Below, piece by piece: positions 21,310-35,105 of a stretch of DNA of 64,000 bases. Positions within the stretch are counted from its first letter, which is position 1. Each line of letters begins with the position of its first letter. This DNA is from Ophiosphaerella korrae (Eukaryota > Ascomycota > Dothideomycetes > Pleosporales > Phaeosphaeriaceae): positions 1 through 64,000 of the forward strand of contig JALNQF010000155.1 of assembly GCA_028456385.1 (NCBI GenBank), read 5' to 3'. The translations under genes and the position numbers were made by a program. The notes below the pieces were generated by a model. It was not told the origin of the DNA, ran no database searches, and was given only the letters and a program-made list of their open reading frames with translations.

Positions 21310-23111
21310 CTACCCCACAAAAAACTGCTCCAGCCAGAACTTCTCGCTCAAAAAGTAGCCACGCGCGTACGTCCCGGCGCCACCCCCATCCCCACACCCG
21401 CCATCCGCCTGCCCCACGCCTCCCTCCGCCCCAACCAGGCTCCTCATCACCACCCCCCGAAACGCCTCGACGCCCTGCCCCAAAACCGCAAACGCGCCGC
21501 CCGCTCCCCCCAGCTTGGCGGCCGTGCGCTCCAGCAGCACGGGAAGATCGAGCACGCTACGTGCGTGCGCGCGGTTGATGCGGGCGTCGCTGATGGCCTC
21601 GAGGCGCACAAGGATGGCGATGCAGGACGCGAGGTGCGCCCACTGGATGAAGGATACGGGGGCCAAGGAAGAGAGGCTGAGGACGCCGGATGTGCAGGCG
21701 TTGAGGGCGAGGACGGATTGCCACATGTAGGCGAGGTCGGAGACGGGGGCGGTGGCGGCGCGGATGACTTCGAGGAGGAGGAGTTCTGTGTGGTAGGTGT
21801 GTGCGAGGAGGGATTCTGGTAATGTTAGGGGGTGGAATGGGTGGGGGAGGGGACGTACGTTGGGCCGGGGCGTGAGCTGTTTTGCGGAGGGGGGCGAGGT
21901 GGCCGAGGAGGGATTCTGCGTCTGTGAGGGCGGTGGGGGGGAGGTGGGTATGGAGGGATAGCGCGCTTGTTGAGAGGCGTTGGAGGCGGACTTGGAGGAT
22001 TAGATGGGGGTCTGTGGGGCAGTCGGTGAGGCCGGATATGGTTGCGAGGGCGGCATCGAGGTGCGGGGTCCAGGGGAGGGGGTCGGTGTCTGAGAAGTAG
22101 GCGGAGACAAAGGAGCTGAGGACGAAGGTGCCTAGGGCGGCGCGCTGGCGTGCGAGGGAGTGTGGGGATTCAGGGGAGGGGTTGGGTCGTCGAGGGACTG
22201 GTGGGAGGAAGTTTTCTGTGTGTGGTTCTTGAGGGGGTGGTCTGTCCAGGTGCATTTCGCCGACGAGGGAAATGCAGAGCGTCATGAGGCGGGAGAGGCT
22301 GTTGCGGCTGTATACAAAGTCCCAGCCCCAGGCAATGTATGTCAAAAGGGCCAGCAATAAATCGTCTATGCACTGCTCATCTTCTTGACGCTCCAGAAAA
22401 GCGGTTTCGATGAGCTTCCGCTTCAACCCGACGGCACGCGCTTGTTTTCCCTCTGGAATCGGCCATGCCACGCAAATGATGGTTTGGAGGAGCAATGGTT
22501 GTTCGAGGTGCATCCGCTCAATAGTGGCCTCGGGATCTAGTTTGACGAAAGGAAAGTACGGAAGCATATTCGCACGGAAAGTATCAAGGGATCGAGTAGC
22601 CAATACGTCCAGCTCAACCGGGGCAGGAATAGGGGTTGTATCTGGATTACCAACGTCTTGGCCCCCGTTCACATCACCATCGACATCAGCCTCCACTCCA
22701 TCGGTCAGAGCAGGACCCAGCGTCAACGACGGCGGCGTTGGCGTCCTTGATACATATCTCGGTAACTCCTCGCGAATCTCATCAGTTAGCCGCGCATCTT
22801 CACCAAGAAAATCGTGGGAGTGCAATAGTGAGACCAGGCCCTGAAGTCTGCCTTCTAACTGGGCAATCTGCCTATTCGACTCTTTGAGAAGGCGCCGCCG
22901 GCTTTGAGGCTCGGGCGCCTGACATTCTTTCATGAGGCGATGACATCTATTATGCAGAGATGTAAAAAGATGAGTTTTCGTGTGCACATGTGGGTACCGA
23001 CCTTTCACACCCGGTTCCGTCAGATCGGACAATGCAGCGGGATTTCGCTTTGGCGCAACTCAAACATGCTTGGCCATATTGGGCTGAACGGGCTGTTCGG
23101 CTTCCTGCCAT
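21310..23111 (-). CDS. Zn2Cys6 fungal transcription factor
   Basis: A 567-aa regulator in three exons: 23111-23002, 22946-21859 and 21815-21310 (introns of 55 and 43 bp). The first intron cuts the zinc cluster. Joined, it has C-x2-C-x6-C (CLSCAKAKSRC) and C-x2-C-x6-C (CERCHRLMKEC) separated by an 8-residue loop, six Cys in all. It is followed by RRRLLKESNRQIAQLEGRLQ, a linker and coiled-coil dimerisation segment. A middle homology region follows (LPYFPFVKLDPEATIERMHL, LLLALLTYIAWGWDFVYSR). It is divergent from the FAD monooxygenase gene across 1.1 kb, so it may be the left-hand cluster regulator, or a border gene outside the cluster. Confidence 0.9.
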
Positions 23112-24206
23112 GAATAGGTTGGGAGGCGAAGATTTGGCGAGTGTTTGGGCATTTGCGTGGATGTTTGAGGCTGGTGGTTGAGGTGAGGTTGGTGCTGAGG
23201 TGGGGCCAGAGGAGTGTCATGTGACCGACTGCTAAAGTAGGTAGGCACTTGGGATGAGAATGTACGCACTCAATGCTTGTTAAGAATACTAAAGGCAAGT
23301 CACGTGGGGTTGAAGAGACGATATCTGTTCACATGATGTAACAAGGAACGGATTGCACTTGTTTCATGTTGTTAGAGTTACTCGCGCCTGCAGATACCAA
23401 ATACCTGGTTACCGAAACGGGTCGAAAATGAGAAAAAAACCCCCATTATCTATATCTTCACAAAATTACTGATTCGATATTATGGTGAATAAGCTCGCAG
23501 AATTCATTATGATTACTAGGTATAATTCAGGCAGGCCCATCATGGGAAACTTCGAAGACAGGGCTCTGATTACGTCGCCAAAGAGCGCTCCCAACAAAAT
23601 CACGCGATTTGTAGCTTTATATCACCATCTAGCTTGAGAAAAGCTAAGCATAAATCTTAAGCATGGATACCATTCAATTGTGACAATTCAGGCTCACTGT
23701 TCTGAGTATCGACTGACGGAAAATCTGTAGTGTAAAACCGGTGGGCAGCGTGTAAAGCCGTACAGCCGTCAGGATTGCAATGATGTATTCAAAGTGAAAC
23801 TAAATCTTACGGGATAGTGCCGCGTCCCAACTTCGAATGTGCGCAGGATTTCCCCAACCGGGTTGTTCTTGCCTGGCCGGAGTTTTTATGCCCCGGTTAT
23901 CACACGCCTCAGCTGACACTCCGCTACCCAACAATATTGTTTGGAAGAAAGGAAATATTGATTGGGAAATGATGTCAAGCTCCCGGCTCAGTTCCTATCT
24001 GTGTATCACTGCATGCGCACGAGTCTGCCAGCAGATGAACAGAAGACCTGTGCAAGTCAGCAAATTAGCTGGGCATGCACCTGGGCATGCAGCATTTCTC
24101 TTCTTAAGATGAGCGGCTGAGAATCGCAAGTGGTGAAAGGCCTCTATTTTCTTACCCGTTGACTCGGGTCCTTCTAACCCTGCATCGATAAGGAGGCACG
24201 ACTAAC
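23112..24206. promoter_or_regulatory. divergent promoter region, Zn2Cys6 regulator / FAD monooxygenase
   Basis: A 1.1 kb shared upstream region. A 5-bp-arm inverted repeat CAACC-G-GGTTG lies near 23856, and several CCGG steps occur at 23730-23900. No gene was found. Confidence 0.45.
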
Positions 24207-25589
24207 ATGGCGGTATTCAGTGCTCCGGTCCAGCCACTGGATGTGGTCATCGTGGGTGGCGGCATCATCGGCATCATGACAGCACTTGGTCTCATCCGCC
24301 GTGGCATGCATGTAACTGTTTATGAGCGTGCGACCGACTTTCACGAGATTGGAGCTGGTTTCGGGTTCACAGGCATCGCTCGCGAGTGCATGAAGCGTAT
24401 TGATCCAGCCATCCTCGAGACGCTGAGCCGTATCAGCCAAAAGACCAGCTCGAGCGCAAACACACGGTACTGGGACGCATTCCATGCGCGAAATAAGCAA
24501 GATGCGGAACAGGAGGTGCAATCGCTTCTCTTCCAAATACCTGAGCGGAACCTGGCATTTTGGGGGGCCGTGCGCTCGCATCTCTTGTTGGGCATGGCAG
24601 CACTACTCCCAGAGGGCGTGATAAAGTTTGAGAAGCAGCTTGTGGACTATACAGATGATGTCGAGAGCGACAGGGTAGTGTTACGCTTTGCAGATGGAAG
24701 CATAGCCGATACTCATGTGCTGATTGGGTGTGATGGAGTTCACTCAACCACACGCAAGTTGCTGTTTGGAGCGGACCACCCAGCCTCTCGTCCAAAATTC
24801 AGTAATGTCGTTGCATACCGCACCATGGTTCCGATGGAGGACGGTATCAAAGCTCTAGGAGAGGACAAAGCCATGAGTGCTTGTATGCATTGCGCGCCCG
24901 ACGTCAATATGATGTCGTATCCTGTTCGTATAGCCCCGAATTTGCTCGGAATACTACTGTATGTCGGGCTAATGGAATAGCAGATTATGAATGGGAAACT
25001 TTTGAATATCGCCATGTTCGCTCATGACCCCTCGGATTTTCCCGAAGTAGACAAAATGACAGCGCCCGCCACGCGAGACGAAGTCGAACACGCCGTCGCA
25101 GGGTTGAGTCCACACATGGCTGAAATTGCCAAGCTGTTTCCTGAGAAAATGGTCAAATGGGGAATCTTTGATATGTACGACCATCCGGCCCCGACGTATG
25201 CTCGCGGCCTGGTTTGTGTGGCCGGAGACGCCGCCCATGCCAGCAGTCCACATCAAGGTGTTGGAGCTTGCATGGGAGTGGAAGACGCTCTTGTTCTTTC
25301 CGAGGTTCTTGATACAGCACAAGCTAGTCTGAGTAGTGGATTAGAGAAGGTTTCCCGTAGGGTGGCCATTGAGCGAGCTCTGCATGCCTTTTCTTCTGCA
25401 CGGATTGGGCGCAGTCAATGGTTAGTGCGCAGCTCTCGTGAAATGGGCGAAATGTATCAATGGCGATATGGGCCAACTGGAAGAGACCCTCAGAGGTGTC
25501 ACGCCAAGATAGAGAAAGCCTCGCGGAGGCTCTGGGACTTCGATGTTGAGAAGTTAGTAGCTGACGCGAGGAAAATGGCTGCTATATAG
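24207..25589 (+). CDS. FAD-dependent monooxygenase (salicylate-hydroxylase / TropB-SorbC-AzaH type)
   Basis: A 440-aa flavoprotein monooxygenase (PF01494). Exon 1 is 24207-24923, a 60-bp intron is 24924-24983 (5' GTTCGT, 3' ATAGCAG), and exon 2 is 24984-25589. The join gives SYPIMNGKLLN, matching the family's YPI segment. Three FAD motifs are seen: GxGxxG in VVIVGGGIIGIMTALGL (about residue 12), the DG motif in IGCDGVHSTTRKLLFG (about 175) and the GD motif in AGDAAHASSPHQGVGACMG (about 320). Close structural relatives hydroxylate and dearomatise NR-PKS aldehydes (TropB, SorbC, AzaH). Directly next to the NR-PKS, this enzyme is the prime candidate for oxidative dearomatisation of its product (inference). 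Confidence 0.88.
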
Positions 25590-26834
25590 CAAAGGCACAA
25601 GGTATGATTATGAGTAATTTTGTGGTTGCTTTTTGGAATTGTTGTAATTTGCAGTATTTTACTCAATCATCGTTGCGTTCCGCAAAAATTTAAATATACC
25701 TCGCTTCTGGTCACCTGTGATTTATTCGTGGGCGGACTAGCTTAATTGACGAGATGAATAGAGTTGCATGACAGGTTATATAATAACTCGCAACTGAGAC
25801 CTGAGATATATATGAATGATTATATCATGTTAACTTCAGCTTTTCATTCTATTATGGACGAAAGGTGTTGGAAAAAAGTCAAGGATACACAGATTTCCCT
25901 ACAAACTGTAGCTTCCAGAAAATGCAAATGACCTACTTTAACTCTTCATCCAGGATAATTTTTAAGACAATGAAATCTCAAACATTAGGTCATAATCTAT
26001 GCTAATGAATATAATTTATAGTATAGGTTATGGTAGGTATGATTGCAGTTATTCTATGGATTGCAAATCCGAGGTGTGACTAGAGACTTAGGTAGAAGAA
26101 CATTAGGCAGCATTCTTTCCAACACTCATACAGATTAGTAACCTCCTTATACGGAACGATACATTTTAGAGAGTGTCATAGGTTGAGAGACGCTTATGTT
26201 TGTATACCGTTCACTGAGATTATAACCTGTCCGCTTTGCATCTAGTACAGGTGCACTCTTCGGTTGTTTGGCTGGAAAAATATAAGTCCACGGTGTCAGC
26301 CCTCAAAGTCCGGGGCGGACTTTCGGACTAATTTCGTTCTTAGGGGCGTAGGTCTATGGAATCATTACCCAAACTGCATAGAAAGTACTGGTTCTAGATT
26401 CGCCAAAGATAAGCACTAAAATTCGTAGGAAGATTCAAGAAATTGTGCAGATGAAGGCATGCTTGCATGGCACAGATGTTTGTAGTCTGAGAAGGAGGCT
26501 GAAACATGGACGGAACCTACTCCGGTTACCCAACAGGACCTTCTCGGTGAAAGGGCTCACTCTCAAGATAACGAAATTTACTGCTGATTTATCATTGGAT
26601 ATCCTCCAGAAACTTTACTGATAGTGCAGACCAACATAATCTTTATCTACTGCAAGATTGCAGTAAATCTATAAAGGAGCGGCTCGTCAATATAATACAA
26701 GGACTTCTTGATGAAATAGAGGCAAGCTATGAGCCATAGCTAAACACTCGCGCTCGATTAGCTCTACCTGTTCTTTTGACTCTTAGTTCATGTACTATAT
26801 TCTTCACGTCTAAATAATTCCCTCTTCTTACACA
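25590..26834. promoter_or_regulatory. NR-PKS upstream region
   Basis: A 1.2 kb AT-leaning interval with no gene. It holds the 19-bp CCG-N3-CGG palindrome described separately and a TATAATA-like stretch near 26690. Confidence 0.5.
26305..26323. promoter_or_regulatory. perfect palindrome with CCG-N3-CGG core (candidate Zn2Cys6 site)
   Basis: AAAGTCCG-GGG-CGGACTTT has 8-base perfect inverted arms around a 3-base spacer, about 510 bases upstream of the NR-PKS start codon. Inverted CGG triplets are the classical target of Zn2Cys6 dimers. Three such regulators or relatives lie in the cluster. Function is inferred. Confidence 0.55.
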
Positions 26835-29800
26835 ATGGAGAATTACGTGGAAACATTCCAAGAGGCCAACATCCTCATATTTGGCGGCCATGTGCTGACC
26901 CAGACCAAAAATAAACTGGCTAAACTTGTGCAATCATTGGTAGAAGGCCCAAATGCAGACTGGATTCAAGAAACGGTCGCTGGACTACCGAGCTATTGGA
27001 ACGAACTTACGAACAAGATACCCGAGGTTGGAGGAACGATTCCTGGACGCCTTTTACTTGATGATCTCAATTCATGGCTCCGAAACTCCCAAGATTCAAG
27101 CCATACAGCACAGGATGAGGACCTGTGTAATCTGGTGGTCGGCCCACTATTGGTAGCCATACAACTAGATCAGTACTGGCGCTACCTCGAACTCTCGAGG
27201 TATAAAAGTGGTTTGCCATATGATGGTGACTTACAGGCCGACCTTGTGGCCAGAAGGAAGCAGAATCAACAATCGGACAACTCTGAGATAGAGGTTCTCG
27301 GATTCTGTGTTGGTCTGCTAGGCGCCTTGGCCGTCTCCAGCTCCTCCAACCGGGAAGAGTTTAAGAAATTCGGAGCGACAGCCATGCGTCTAAGCATGTT
27401 GATTGGAGCTCTGATTGATGCTCGGGAAGTATGGGACAAAGGTCTTGGCAAGGGCAAGTCGGTTTCCTTCGCAACAGCGTGGCGAGGTGCGAAGCAGCAC
27501 GGAGACATGACACGTATTGTATCTTCCCTTTTTCCGGAAGCATACGTATCTGTTCTTTTCGACGAGGCTAGAGCCACGGTGACAACATCTGAGCGTACAG
27601 CACCCTCGCTTGTACGACAGTTTAGGGCAGCAGGCCTGACAGTGGCCGAGATTGGCATTGAGGGACATATACACGCACCTGGACCGGACCGCAGGCGTCA
27701 TACAAATTCCATTATTGAGATGTGCCGCAAGGATTTTAGCTTGCAGTTCGCAAATGCAGCTATGTTGGCTCTACCAACATATGATAACCATGGCGATGGC
27801 GCACCGATTTCGTCTGATCGAGGCGATATGACTGAGATGGTCTTGAATTCTATCTTGGCTCTGCAATGCAACTGGTTTGGGACATTTTCTAAGATTTTAG
27901 CGGAGAAGAACGATGCACGTATCGTTGCTTTTGGACTGGATCGTTGCATCCCACCGACATTACAACGCCGTCTCGGTTCAAGGCAGCAGCACTTTGAGGA
28001 CATCCAAAAAAAGCATCTTCCTGTTCCTCTGAATCAATTTAAGGCCCAGTCCGATCAGAAACAAGACCTACAAGAGATATCGCAACAGGTCCGAGAGAAC
28101 GATCTGGATCGAAAAGGCTTCAAAACAACCTCAAGGTCAGGCCTGGATACTCCAGAGTCCACTGCATCAACAAGTTCCGATGCTCTCGACCCTTTCCTGG
28201 ACAAGGACAGCATCGCGGTGGTGGGAATGTCAATTAAGGTTGCTGGGGCAGATGACCTAGACGAGTTTGTTGACATGCTTAAGGAGGGTAAATCTCAGCA
28301 CGAGCTCATATCCCGTGACAGGCTCCAACATGTCTATCTGCACCGGGAAGATGTAGATGCAGATCCAAACCGCAAGTTCTATGCCAATTTTGTCAGAGAT
28401 TCCGACGCCTTTGACCACAAATTCTTCAAGAAAAGTCCGCGCGAGTCTCAAGCCATGGACCCACAGAGCCGCCTTTGCCTAGAAGGCGCTTATCAGGCAG
28501 TAGAACAGTCAGGCTACTTCAATGAGACGACGAGCAGCAGTCCCACGCGAGACAAGTTGCATGTTGGAGTGTACTTGGGGAATTGTGGAGTTGATTATGA
28601 GCACAACATCGCTTGTAACGCACCCAGCGCTTTCACCGCAACGGGAGGATTAAAGAGCTTCATCGTGGGAAGACTTTCTCACTATTTTGGATGGACTGGC
28701 CCTTCCGTGACCATCGATACTGCATGCTCATCTTCAACAGTGGCGATACACACCGCATGTCGTAATCTCCTGTCTGGGGAGTGTAGTGCAGCGCTATGTG
28801 GAGGCGTCAATATTATTACCAATATGCTATGGATGCAGAATCTGGCGGCTGGGAGTTTCATTAATCACACTGGACAGTGCAAGCCATTTGATGAAGATGC
28901 AGATGGATACTGCCGTGCTGAGGGTATGGCTTTCGTCTTTCTCAAGAAGCTTTCCGATGCAGTAGCCGACGGCAATCCTGTTCTCGCGACCATTCCCTCG
29001 ACTGCTGTCCATCAAAATTTGAATTGCACTCCACTATTTGTGCCTAACTCACCCTCGCTCTCGAATTTGTTCAAAGAAGTTATGCAAGCTGCTAGTCTGA
29101 AAGCGAACGATATATCGTTAGTTGAGGCACACGGCACCGGCACCCCAGTTGGCGATCCCGCCGAGTATGAGAGTATACGATTAGCCTTAGGAGGCCCCGT
29201 TCGTGACAAACCATTACCCATTGGATCAGTCAAGGGTCATATCGGACATACTGAAGGATCTTCTGGAATTATCGCATTAGTCAAGGTCATCATGATGATG
29301 CGATACGGTTTCATACCAGCACAAGCGAGTTTCCGCAAGTTGAATCATCAGATTCAAGCACGGCCAGATGACATGGTGGAGGTCGTAACTTCACTACGGC
29401 CTTGGACCGAAAAACGGAAGATAGCCCTAATCAATAATTATGGAGCTTGTGGATCGAATGCTAGTATGATAGTTGCTAAACCTCCATCCAAGTTCAACGG
29501 TAAACAGACAAGAAAACCAAACGTTTTGTCTCGCTTTCCTTTCCGGGTCACAGGATTGGACGTGAGGAGCATTTCTGCTTATAGCAATAAATTGAAATCA
29601 TGGATGCAGCTGCGTGCTCGCCGTGGTGATGAGGAAGCAACACTAGCAGATTTGTCATTTGCGATGGCTCGACAGTCCAACCACACTCTACCACAGGGAC
29701 TTAGCTTTAGCTGTGGATCTGTAACCGAATTAAAAGAGAAACTCTCTCAAGCGGCGTCTTCGACGAAGGAAACCGCAGCAGCAGCGGGAATCATGCCTAC

Positions 29801-32800
29801 AGAGACCGAGCGGCCTGTCATATTGTGCTTTGGTGGCCAAGTATCGACATTTGTCGGTCTGGATCATGAACTATATGATAGTGTCACGTTGCTGCGACAT
29901 CATTTGGATGAATGCAATGCAGCCATCGAGTCGGCCGGCTTGGAGAGTATTTATCCAGATATTTTCGCACGAGAATCGTTGCAGGACACGGTCAAGCTTC
30001 AGACCATTCTATTTGCCTTCCAATACGCCTGTGCTAAGACTTGGATGGACTGCGGTCTCGATGGCAAGATTTCTGCTGTCGTGGGACATAGCTTTGGCGA
30101 GATCACAGCTCTTTGTATCGCTGGAGTCCTCAGTCTTGCAGATACTGTAAAGCTTGTCGCTGGCCGAGCGAAGCTAGTACGCAACGCGTGGGGTCCTGAC
30201 CCAGGTGCTATGATGGCTGTCGAAGGAGATGAGATTATTGTGCAAGGCCTACTTCGAGAGGCTAATCGAATTTCCGATGGTTCAGCTTCTGTGGCTACTT
30301 ATAATGGCCCGCGTAGTTTCACCCTCGCTGGGTCGACTAGGGCCATTGACGCAGTTGTCGAGGTTCTGGCTGGGAATAGAGAATCATACGCAAGTATCAA
30401 GAGCAAGCGTCTTAGTGTTACCAATGCTTTTCATTCAATACTTGTTGAGGGCATTGTAGATGGTCTCGGCCAGATCGGTAAGGAATTGACCTTCTGCGAG
30501 CCATCAATACCAGTAGAGCATGCTACTCAAAGTCGTTTCGTTTCGAGACTGGATTGGAGCTTTGTGCCTTCGCACATGCGTAACCCAGTTCATTTTAATG
30601 AAGCCATTCATCGGCTGTCTGAGCAGTACCCCAAGGCTTTATTCCTCGAGGCAGGTTCGTCTTCCACGATCACTCTCATGGCAGCGCGTGCACTCGCTCA
30701 GAACCATACAACCACGCACCATTTTCAGGCCATGTCAATCTCTAATACCAGTAACAATAATTCCGCTTTCAGCTCTTTGACCGATGCCACTGTTACGTTG
30801 TGGAAGCAGGGGCTGCGTGTATCCTTCTGGCCACACCACCCTACGCAGGCACTAGAGTATGCACAACTGCTTCTGCCTCCCTACCAGTTTGATAAATCTG
30901 GCCACCACTGGCTTGAGATGAAATCCCCCGCCGGAGAAATCAACAAGGCAGCTGAGGCAATTGTAGCAGCCCGCGGTCTAACGATGCAGGCGACAGATAC
31001 AGAAACTCAAGCCCAACCACACGCCCTACACATGTATAACTTTGTCGCGTACCAAGACAAGAAGAAGAGAAAACCGAGGTTCCGAATCAATACATCATCA
31101 GAGAAGTATATGCATTACTTCTCTGGCCATGTCATAGTCCAAACAGCACCTATCTGCCCAGCAACACTAGAAAGTGATATCGCAATCGAGGCACTCTTTA
31201 GTCTATACCCAGAATGGAAATCTGCGCGTCTATCACCGGTACTTCGCGACTTAATCAATCACTCACCAATTTGTGCAAACCCCTCTCGAGTCGTGTATCT
31301 AGATTTCGACGCAAAAGACGACTCTATGAAGCACTGGGGCATGAAGATATTCAGCTCCAGTGTTACAGCCGATACAAAAGATATTCAAATGCATGCCGAA
31401 GCGCAGTTGCATTTCCGGTCACCAACCGATCCGGATTTCATTCAAGAATTTGCACGATACGAGCGGTTTGTCAACCATTCACGTTGCCGAGCTCTCTTGG
31501 CGCTCGGCTTGGACGATGAGCAGGGTGATCATGCTATCGATGTACTCCGTGGACGTAATGTGTACCGCGCCTTCAAGGATATCGTGGATTATCCAGAGCT
31601 ATACCGCGGTGTGAGATCTATTGTTGGCCGTGGGAACGAGAGTGCTGGCATTGTGAATAAGCGTCATCAGGGGGAGACATGGCTCGATGTACCCTTGAGC
31701 GACTCGTTTAGTCAAGTCGGTGGAATGTGGGTCAACTTGATGACAGAAACTCCGCCAGGCGAGATGTATATTGCTACAGGCTGTGAGGTATCGATGCGTT
31801 CGCCAAAGGTGCAAACTACAGTGGGTGGCAAGGAGCATGGACCAAGCCTATGGCACGTCTTTGCCCAGCACTCTCCGAAGTCTGACCGGGAATACACAAC
31901 TGACGTGTTCGTTTTTGACGCTTCAGATGGGACTATGCACGAAGCTATGTTGGGCATCCAGTACTCACGAGTGGCTAAGGAATCCATGAGCAAGATGCTC
32001 ACACGATTGACGGCGGACGAGTCTGTATTGAGAGTGACCAAACAACTGTCAGCATTCGCGTCATCTGCCTCACCAAGCAAGGCAAAACGTGCGGTCGTCT
32101 CCGAATCTTCAGTTGAAGTAAAATCCGTAAAGCCGTCCATGAAGAAGACGGAGAAAAAAGATAAAAGACCAAGCAAGCGACGTGACATTACCGACGAGGT
32201 GCATGACTTGGTAGCAAACGTAGCCGGAATAGACCCTGGAGATTTTGAACTCGATACGGAAATGGCAGACCTAGGTATTGACTCGCTCATGGGAATGGAG
32301 CTGGCTCGCGAGGTTGAGATTGTTTTCAAGTGCGTTATCGACCAAGACGAGCAAATGCAAGCCACGACCCTTCGCCAATTTGTCGTTTGCGTTTCCAATG
32401 CCCTGGATAAAGTTGAAGGAGCAGTGCGAGAAGAAGAGGACGATGAGACTGATGAGAGCGATGAAGACAACACTTGGACCAGCCCTAGCCGAAGCGATGG
32501 TGAATCCAGCATTTCCACTCCTGACGAAGAGGAAATTGTAATTCCGAATCAAAAGCCAAAGGACCCAAGTCTGGGGGGGCCTAGTATAGCACAGCCTACC
32601 GGTGCTGTGCCAAGTAATCTGACCCTGCTACGATCGGACATTTTGGAGTGCTTTGGTGAGGTCAAGATGCTCACGGATGAGTTGATGAAAACGCACCACC
32701 TTGATACTATCCACAAGATTGAGATTGCAGGTAGCAACAGACTTTGTGCTGCGCTTGTCGTTGAAGCGATGGAAAAATTAGGGATGTCCCTACGCACCGC

Positions 32801-35105
32801 CGCCCCGGGCGAGAGATTGGACCGTGTATCCTTCCTTCCTCAGCACCACCGCTTGATGGAATGTGTCTATGAATTTCTGGAAAGAGATGCTCGCTTGATC
32901 GATATCGATCCCTTAAATGGTCAGCTGACACGTACGCATATCGCTATATCCCCTAAGTCGAGCCAAGTTGTTCTCCAAGAGCTGCTTGATGCGCAGCCGG
33001 GATTTGCGGTACCAAATCGTATGACCTACTATGCTGGCCAAAGCCTTGCAGAAGTTTTGAGCGGCAAGACAGATGGAATTCGTGTCATCTTCGGCACTCC
33101 CGAGGGTCGAGAGCTCGTTCAAGCCATGTATTGCGAACACACTTTTAACTGCATGAATTATGTGCAGATGCGCAATGTCATTGGCCGCCTGATTGACCGA
33201 GTTAAGCACAAGCAGCCGGGCGAGACGCTCAAAATTCTGGAGATGGGTGCAGGTACTGGTGGCACAACTTTGGTTATTGCTCCATTCCTGGCATCAGTTG
33301 CTAAGGAAATGCCAGTGGAGTACACATTTACTGATTTATCTCCTTCCATGGTGGCAAATGCAAGACGTACATTTGGAAAACAGTATCCATTTATGAAATT
33401 TGCAGTGCACGATATCGAGACGCCGCCTGCCGATAATCACAAGGGTCAACACATTGTTTTAGCCAGCAATGCCGTCCACGCCACACATAATCTCGTCACC
33501 TCAGCGCGCAATATTCACCAAACTCTAAGGCCTGATGGCTTTATGATGATATTGGAGATGACTGAGGTCGTTCCGTTTGTTGACCTCGTTTTTGGTCTGC
33601 TCGAGGGTTGGTGGCTATTCGATGATGGACGTAAGCATGCTGTCGTGACGGCAGAACATTGGGAGCGAGAGCTCCACACCGCCGGATTTGGTCACGTTGA
33701 TTGGACTGATGGCAATTTGCCTGAGAATGCTTTCCAAAAAGTCATCATGGCCCTGGCATCCGGACCACCCGAGGTAGAACGCCTACCTAAGGCACTCCCG
33801 GGTGCAGTTGCCGAGGTAGACCTAGATGCATCAGATATCAGTGAGCTTAAAATACGCGAACGCGATGCAGAAGGCTTTGTAAAGCGATACTTGGAGGGTT
33901 GGGCCACTCCTGAGCTCGGCAACGCCGCACGCAACCAGCCCTTCTACGCAAATACCACTCATACAGCCACCGTATTGGTCACGGGTGCCACTGGGGGCCT
34001 TGGTGCACACCTGGTACAGCAGCTGGTAAACCACGCAGATGTTACAACAGTTGTGTGTATCAACCGGCCCAGCAGTATGCCCGCCGAAAAAAGGCAAGAT
34101 GATGCCTTCTCCTCTCGAGGTATCGACCTGTCGCCAAGCGCTAGGGCTAAGCTTCGAATACTAGAGGCTGACACATCTACCTCACAGCTAGGTCTCTCAT
34201 CAAAGGAATATAAATGGCTTGTGGATAATGGCACACATATTGTCCACAATGCTTGGCCCATGAGTGGCACAAGGCCTATTCGTGCCTTTGAGCCCCAGCT
34301 CCAGGCGCTTCGAAACTTATTGGATTTGGCCAAGTCCATGGCAACTCGTGGTAGCTCCGATAACAGAGTTCGGATTGGTTTCCAGTTTGTGTCGTCTATT
34401 GGCGTAGTTGGCTATGCTGGCGAGAAGCGTGTGCTTGAAAGGCGTGTACCTATGGAGGCTGTTATGCCAGGCGGCTATACTGAGGCTAAATGGGCATGTG
34501 AGCGCTTACTTGAAGAGACACTTCATCGGTATCCTATGATCTTCCGGCCCATGGTTGTGCGCCCAGGACAGATTGCAGGGTCAACCAAGAGCGGTGTCTG
34601 GAATCCAGTCGAACACTTTGCATTCCTCGTGAAGAGTGCACAAACGTTACGTGTCTGGCCAGACTTTGACGGCACTCTACAGTGGCTACCAGTGGATATC
34701 TGTGCTCAGGTCATGGTTCAACTGCTAAAAATTGGAAGTGAAGGGGATGCTCTTGATTCCCACGCCGTTTATCATATTGACAATCCTGTCGGCCAGCCAT
34801 GGAAAGCAATGTCACCAGTCTTGGCAGCCGCACTCGATATTCCACCAGATGGCATAATTTCCTTCGCGGACTGGATAAAGCGAGTACGGCGGTCTCCTTT
34901 ATCAGCCCAGACAGACAATCCGGCTGCACAGTTGATAGACTTCCTGGAGTTTCATTTCCAGCGTATGTCATGTGGGGGGTTGATTCTTGATACGGAGAAT
35001 GCTCAGCAGCATTCTGAAGCAATGGCAAGACAAGGGCCGGTAAGCACAGAGACAGCGCGGCTGTACATTTCAGCGTGGAAGGCTATGGGATTCTTGAGGT
35101 CATAA
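26835..35105 (+). CDS. non-reducing polyketide synthase, SAT-KS-AT-PT-ACP-CMeT-R
   Basis: A 2756-aa intronless iterative type I PKS. SAT: GFCVG near residue 155 (catalytic Cys) and GHIHAP near 276. KS: from about 457 with DTACSSS (Cys631) and EAHGTGT. Malonyl/AT: GHSFGE (Ser1086). PT: His1432 in [10 protein letters not shown] and Asp1623 in [10 protein letters not shown]. One [11 protein letters not shown] (Ser1817), followed by an acidic linker. C-methyltransferase: [11 protein letters not shown] near 2135. Reductive release: [13 protein letters not shown] near 2380 with a YxxxK-type GGYTEAKW. No active site is missing. This architecture belongs to NR-PKSs that take a starter from another synthase, C-methylate, and release an aromatic aldehyde (MOS, SorB, AfoE, PksCT relatives). 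With the HR-PKS at 57.7 kb, the SAT substrate is probably the reduced HR-PKS chain. Confidence 0.96.
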   Translation: MENYVETFQEANILIFGGHVLTQTKNKLAKLVQSLVEGPNADWIQETVAGLPSYWNELTNKIPEVGGTIPGRLLLDDLNSWLRNSQDSSHTAQDEDLCNLVVGPLLVAIQLDQYWRYLELSRYKSGLPYDGDLQADLVARRKQNQQSDNSEIEVLGFCVGLLGALAVSSSSNREEFKKFGATAMRLSMLIGALIDAREVWDKGLGKGKSVSFATAWRGAKQHGDMTRIVSSLFPEAYVSVLFDEARATVTTSERTAPSLVRQFRAAGLTVAEIGIEGHIHAPGPDRRRHTNSIIEMCRKDFSLQFANAAMLALPTYDNHGDGAPISSDRGDMTEMVLNSILALQCNWFGTFSKILAEKNDARIVAFGLDRCIPPTLQRRLGSRQQHFEDIQKKHLPVPLNQFKAQSDQKQDLQEISQQVRENDLDRKGFKTTSRSGLDTPESTASTSSDALDPFLDKDSIAVVGMSIKVAGADDLDEFVDMLKEGKSQHELISRDRLQHVYLHREDVDADPNRKFYANFVRDSDAFDHKFFKKSPRESQAMDPQSRLCLEGAYQAVEQSGYFNETTSSSPTRDKLHVGVYLGNCGVDYEHNIACNAPSAFTATGGLKSFIVGRLSHYFGWTGPSVTIDTACSSSTVAIHTACRNLLSGECSAALCGGVNIITNMLWMQNLAAGSFINHTGQCKPFDEDADGYCRAEGMAFVFLKKLSDAVADGNPVLATIPSTAVHQNLNCTPLFVPNSPSLSNLFKEVMQAASLKANDISLVEAHGTGTPVGDPAEYESIRLALGGPVRDKPLPIGSVKGHIGHTEGSSGIIALVKVIMMMRYGFIPAQASFRKLNHQIQARPDDMVEVVTSLRPWTEKRKIALINNYGACGSNASMIVAKPPSKFNGKQTRKPNVLSRFPFRVTGLDVRSISAYSNKLKSWMQLRARRGDEEATLADLSFAMARQSNHTLPQGLSFSCGSVTELKEKLSQAASSTKETAAAAGIMPTETERPVILCFGGQVSTFVGLDHELYDSVTLLRHHLDECNAAIESAGLESIYPDIFARESLQDTVKLQTILFAFQYACAKTWMDCGLDGKISAVVGHSFGEITALCIAGVLSLADTVKLVAGRAKLVRNAWGPDPGAMMAVEGDEIIVQGLLREANRISDGSASVATYNGPRSFTLAGSTRAIDAVVEVLAGNRESYASIKSKRLSVTNAFHSILVEGIVDGLGQIGKELTFCEPSIPVEHATQSRFVSRLDWSFVPSHMRNPVHFNEAIHRLSEQYPKALFLEAGSSSTITLMAARALAQNHTTTHHFQAMSISNTSNNNSAFSSLTDATVTLWKQGLRVSFWPHHPTQALEYAQLLLPPYQFDKSGHHWLEMKSPAGEINKAAEAIVAARGLTMQATDTETQAQPHALHMYNFVAYQDKKKRKPRFRINTSSEKYMHYFSGHVIVQTAPICPATLESDIAIEALFSLYPEWKSARLSPVLRDLINHSPICANPSRVVYLDFDAKDDSMKHWGMKIFSSSVTADTKDIQMHAEAQLHFRSPTDPDFIQEFARYERFVNHSRCRALLALGLDDEQGDHAIDVLRGRNVYRAFKDIVDYPELYRGVRSIVGRGNESAGIVNKRHQGETWLDVPLSDSFSQVGGMWVNLMTETPPGEMYIATGCEVSMRSPKVQTTVGGKEHGPSLWHVFAQHSPKSDREYTTDVFVFDASDGTMHEAMLGIQYSRVAKESMSKMLTRLTADESVLRVTKQLSAFASSASPSKAKRAVVSESSVEVKSVKPSMKKTEKKDKRPSKRRDITDEVHDLVANVAGIDPGDFELDTEMADLGIDSLMGMELAREVEIVFKCVIDQDEQMQATTLRQFVVCVSNALDKVEGAVREEEDDETDESDEDNTWTSPSRSDGESSISTPDEEEIVIPNQKPKDPSLGGPSIAQPTGAVPSNLTLLRSDILECFGEVKMLTDELMKTHHLDTIHKIEIAGSNRLCAALVVEAMEKLGMSLRTAAPGERLDRVSFLPQHHRLMECVYEFLERDARLIDIDPLNGQLTRTHIAISPKSSQVVLQELLDAQPGFAVPNRMTYYAGQSLAEVLSGKTDGIRVIFGTPEGRELVQAMYCEHTFNCMNYVQMRNVIGRLIDRVKHKQPGETLKILEMGAGTGGTTLVIAPFLASVAKEMPVEYTFTDLSPSMVANARRTFGKQYPFMKFAVHDIETPPADNHKGQHIVLASNAVHATHNLVTSARNIHQTLRPDGFMMILEMTEVVPFVDLVFGLLEGWWLFDDGRKHAVVTAEHWERELHTAGFGHVDWTDGNLPENAFQKVIMALASGPPEVERLPKALPGAVAEVDLDASDISELKIRERDAEGFVKRYLEGWATPELGNAARNQPFYANTTHTATVLVTGATGGLGAHLVQQLVNHADVTTVVCINRPSSMPAEKRQDDAFSSRGIDLSPSARAKLRILEADTSTSQLGLSSKEYKWLVDNGTHIVHNAWPMSGTRPIRAFEPQLQALRNLLDLAKSMATRGSSDNRVRIGFQFVSSIGVVGYAGEKRVLERRVPMEAVMPGGYTEAKWACERLLEETLHRYPMIFRPMVVRPGQIAGSTKSGVWNPVEHFAFLVKSAQTLRVWPDFDGTLQWLPVDICAQVMVQLLKIGSEGDALDSHAVYHIDNPVGQPWKAMSPVLAAALDIPPDGIISFADWIKRVRRSPLSAQTDNPAAQLIDFLEFHFQRMSCGGLILDTENAQQHSEAMARQGPVSTETARLYISAWKAMGFLRS

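Noticed and set aside
23112..24206. Search for an additional cluster gene between the regulator and the monooxygenase
   Set aside because: Open frames such as 23837-24112 lack domain features and good start contexts.
31712..32518. 268-codon minus-strand open frame inside the NR-PKS
   Set aside because: Ser-rich antisense shadow of the PT-ACP region.
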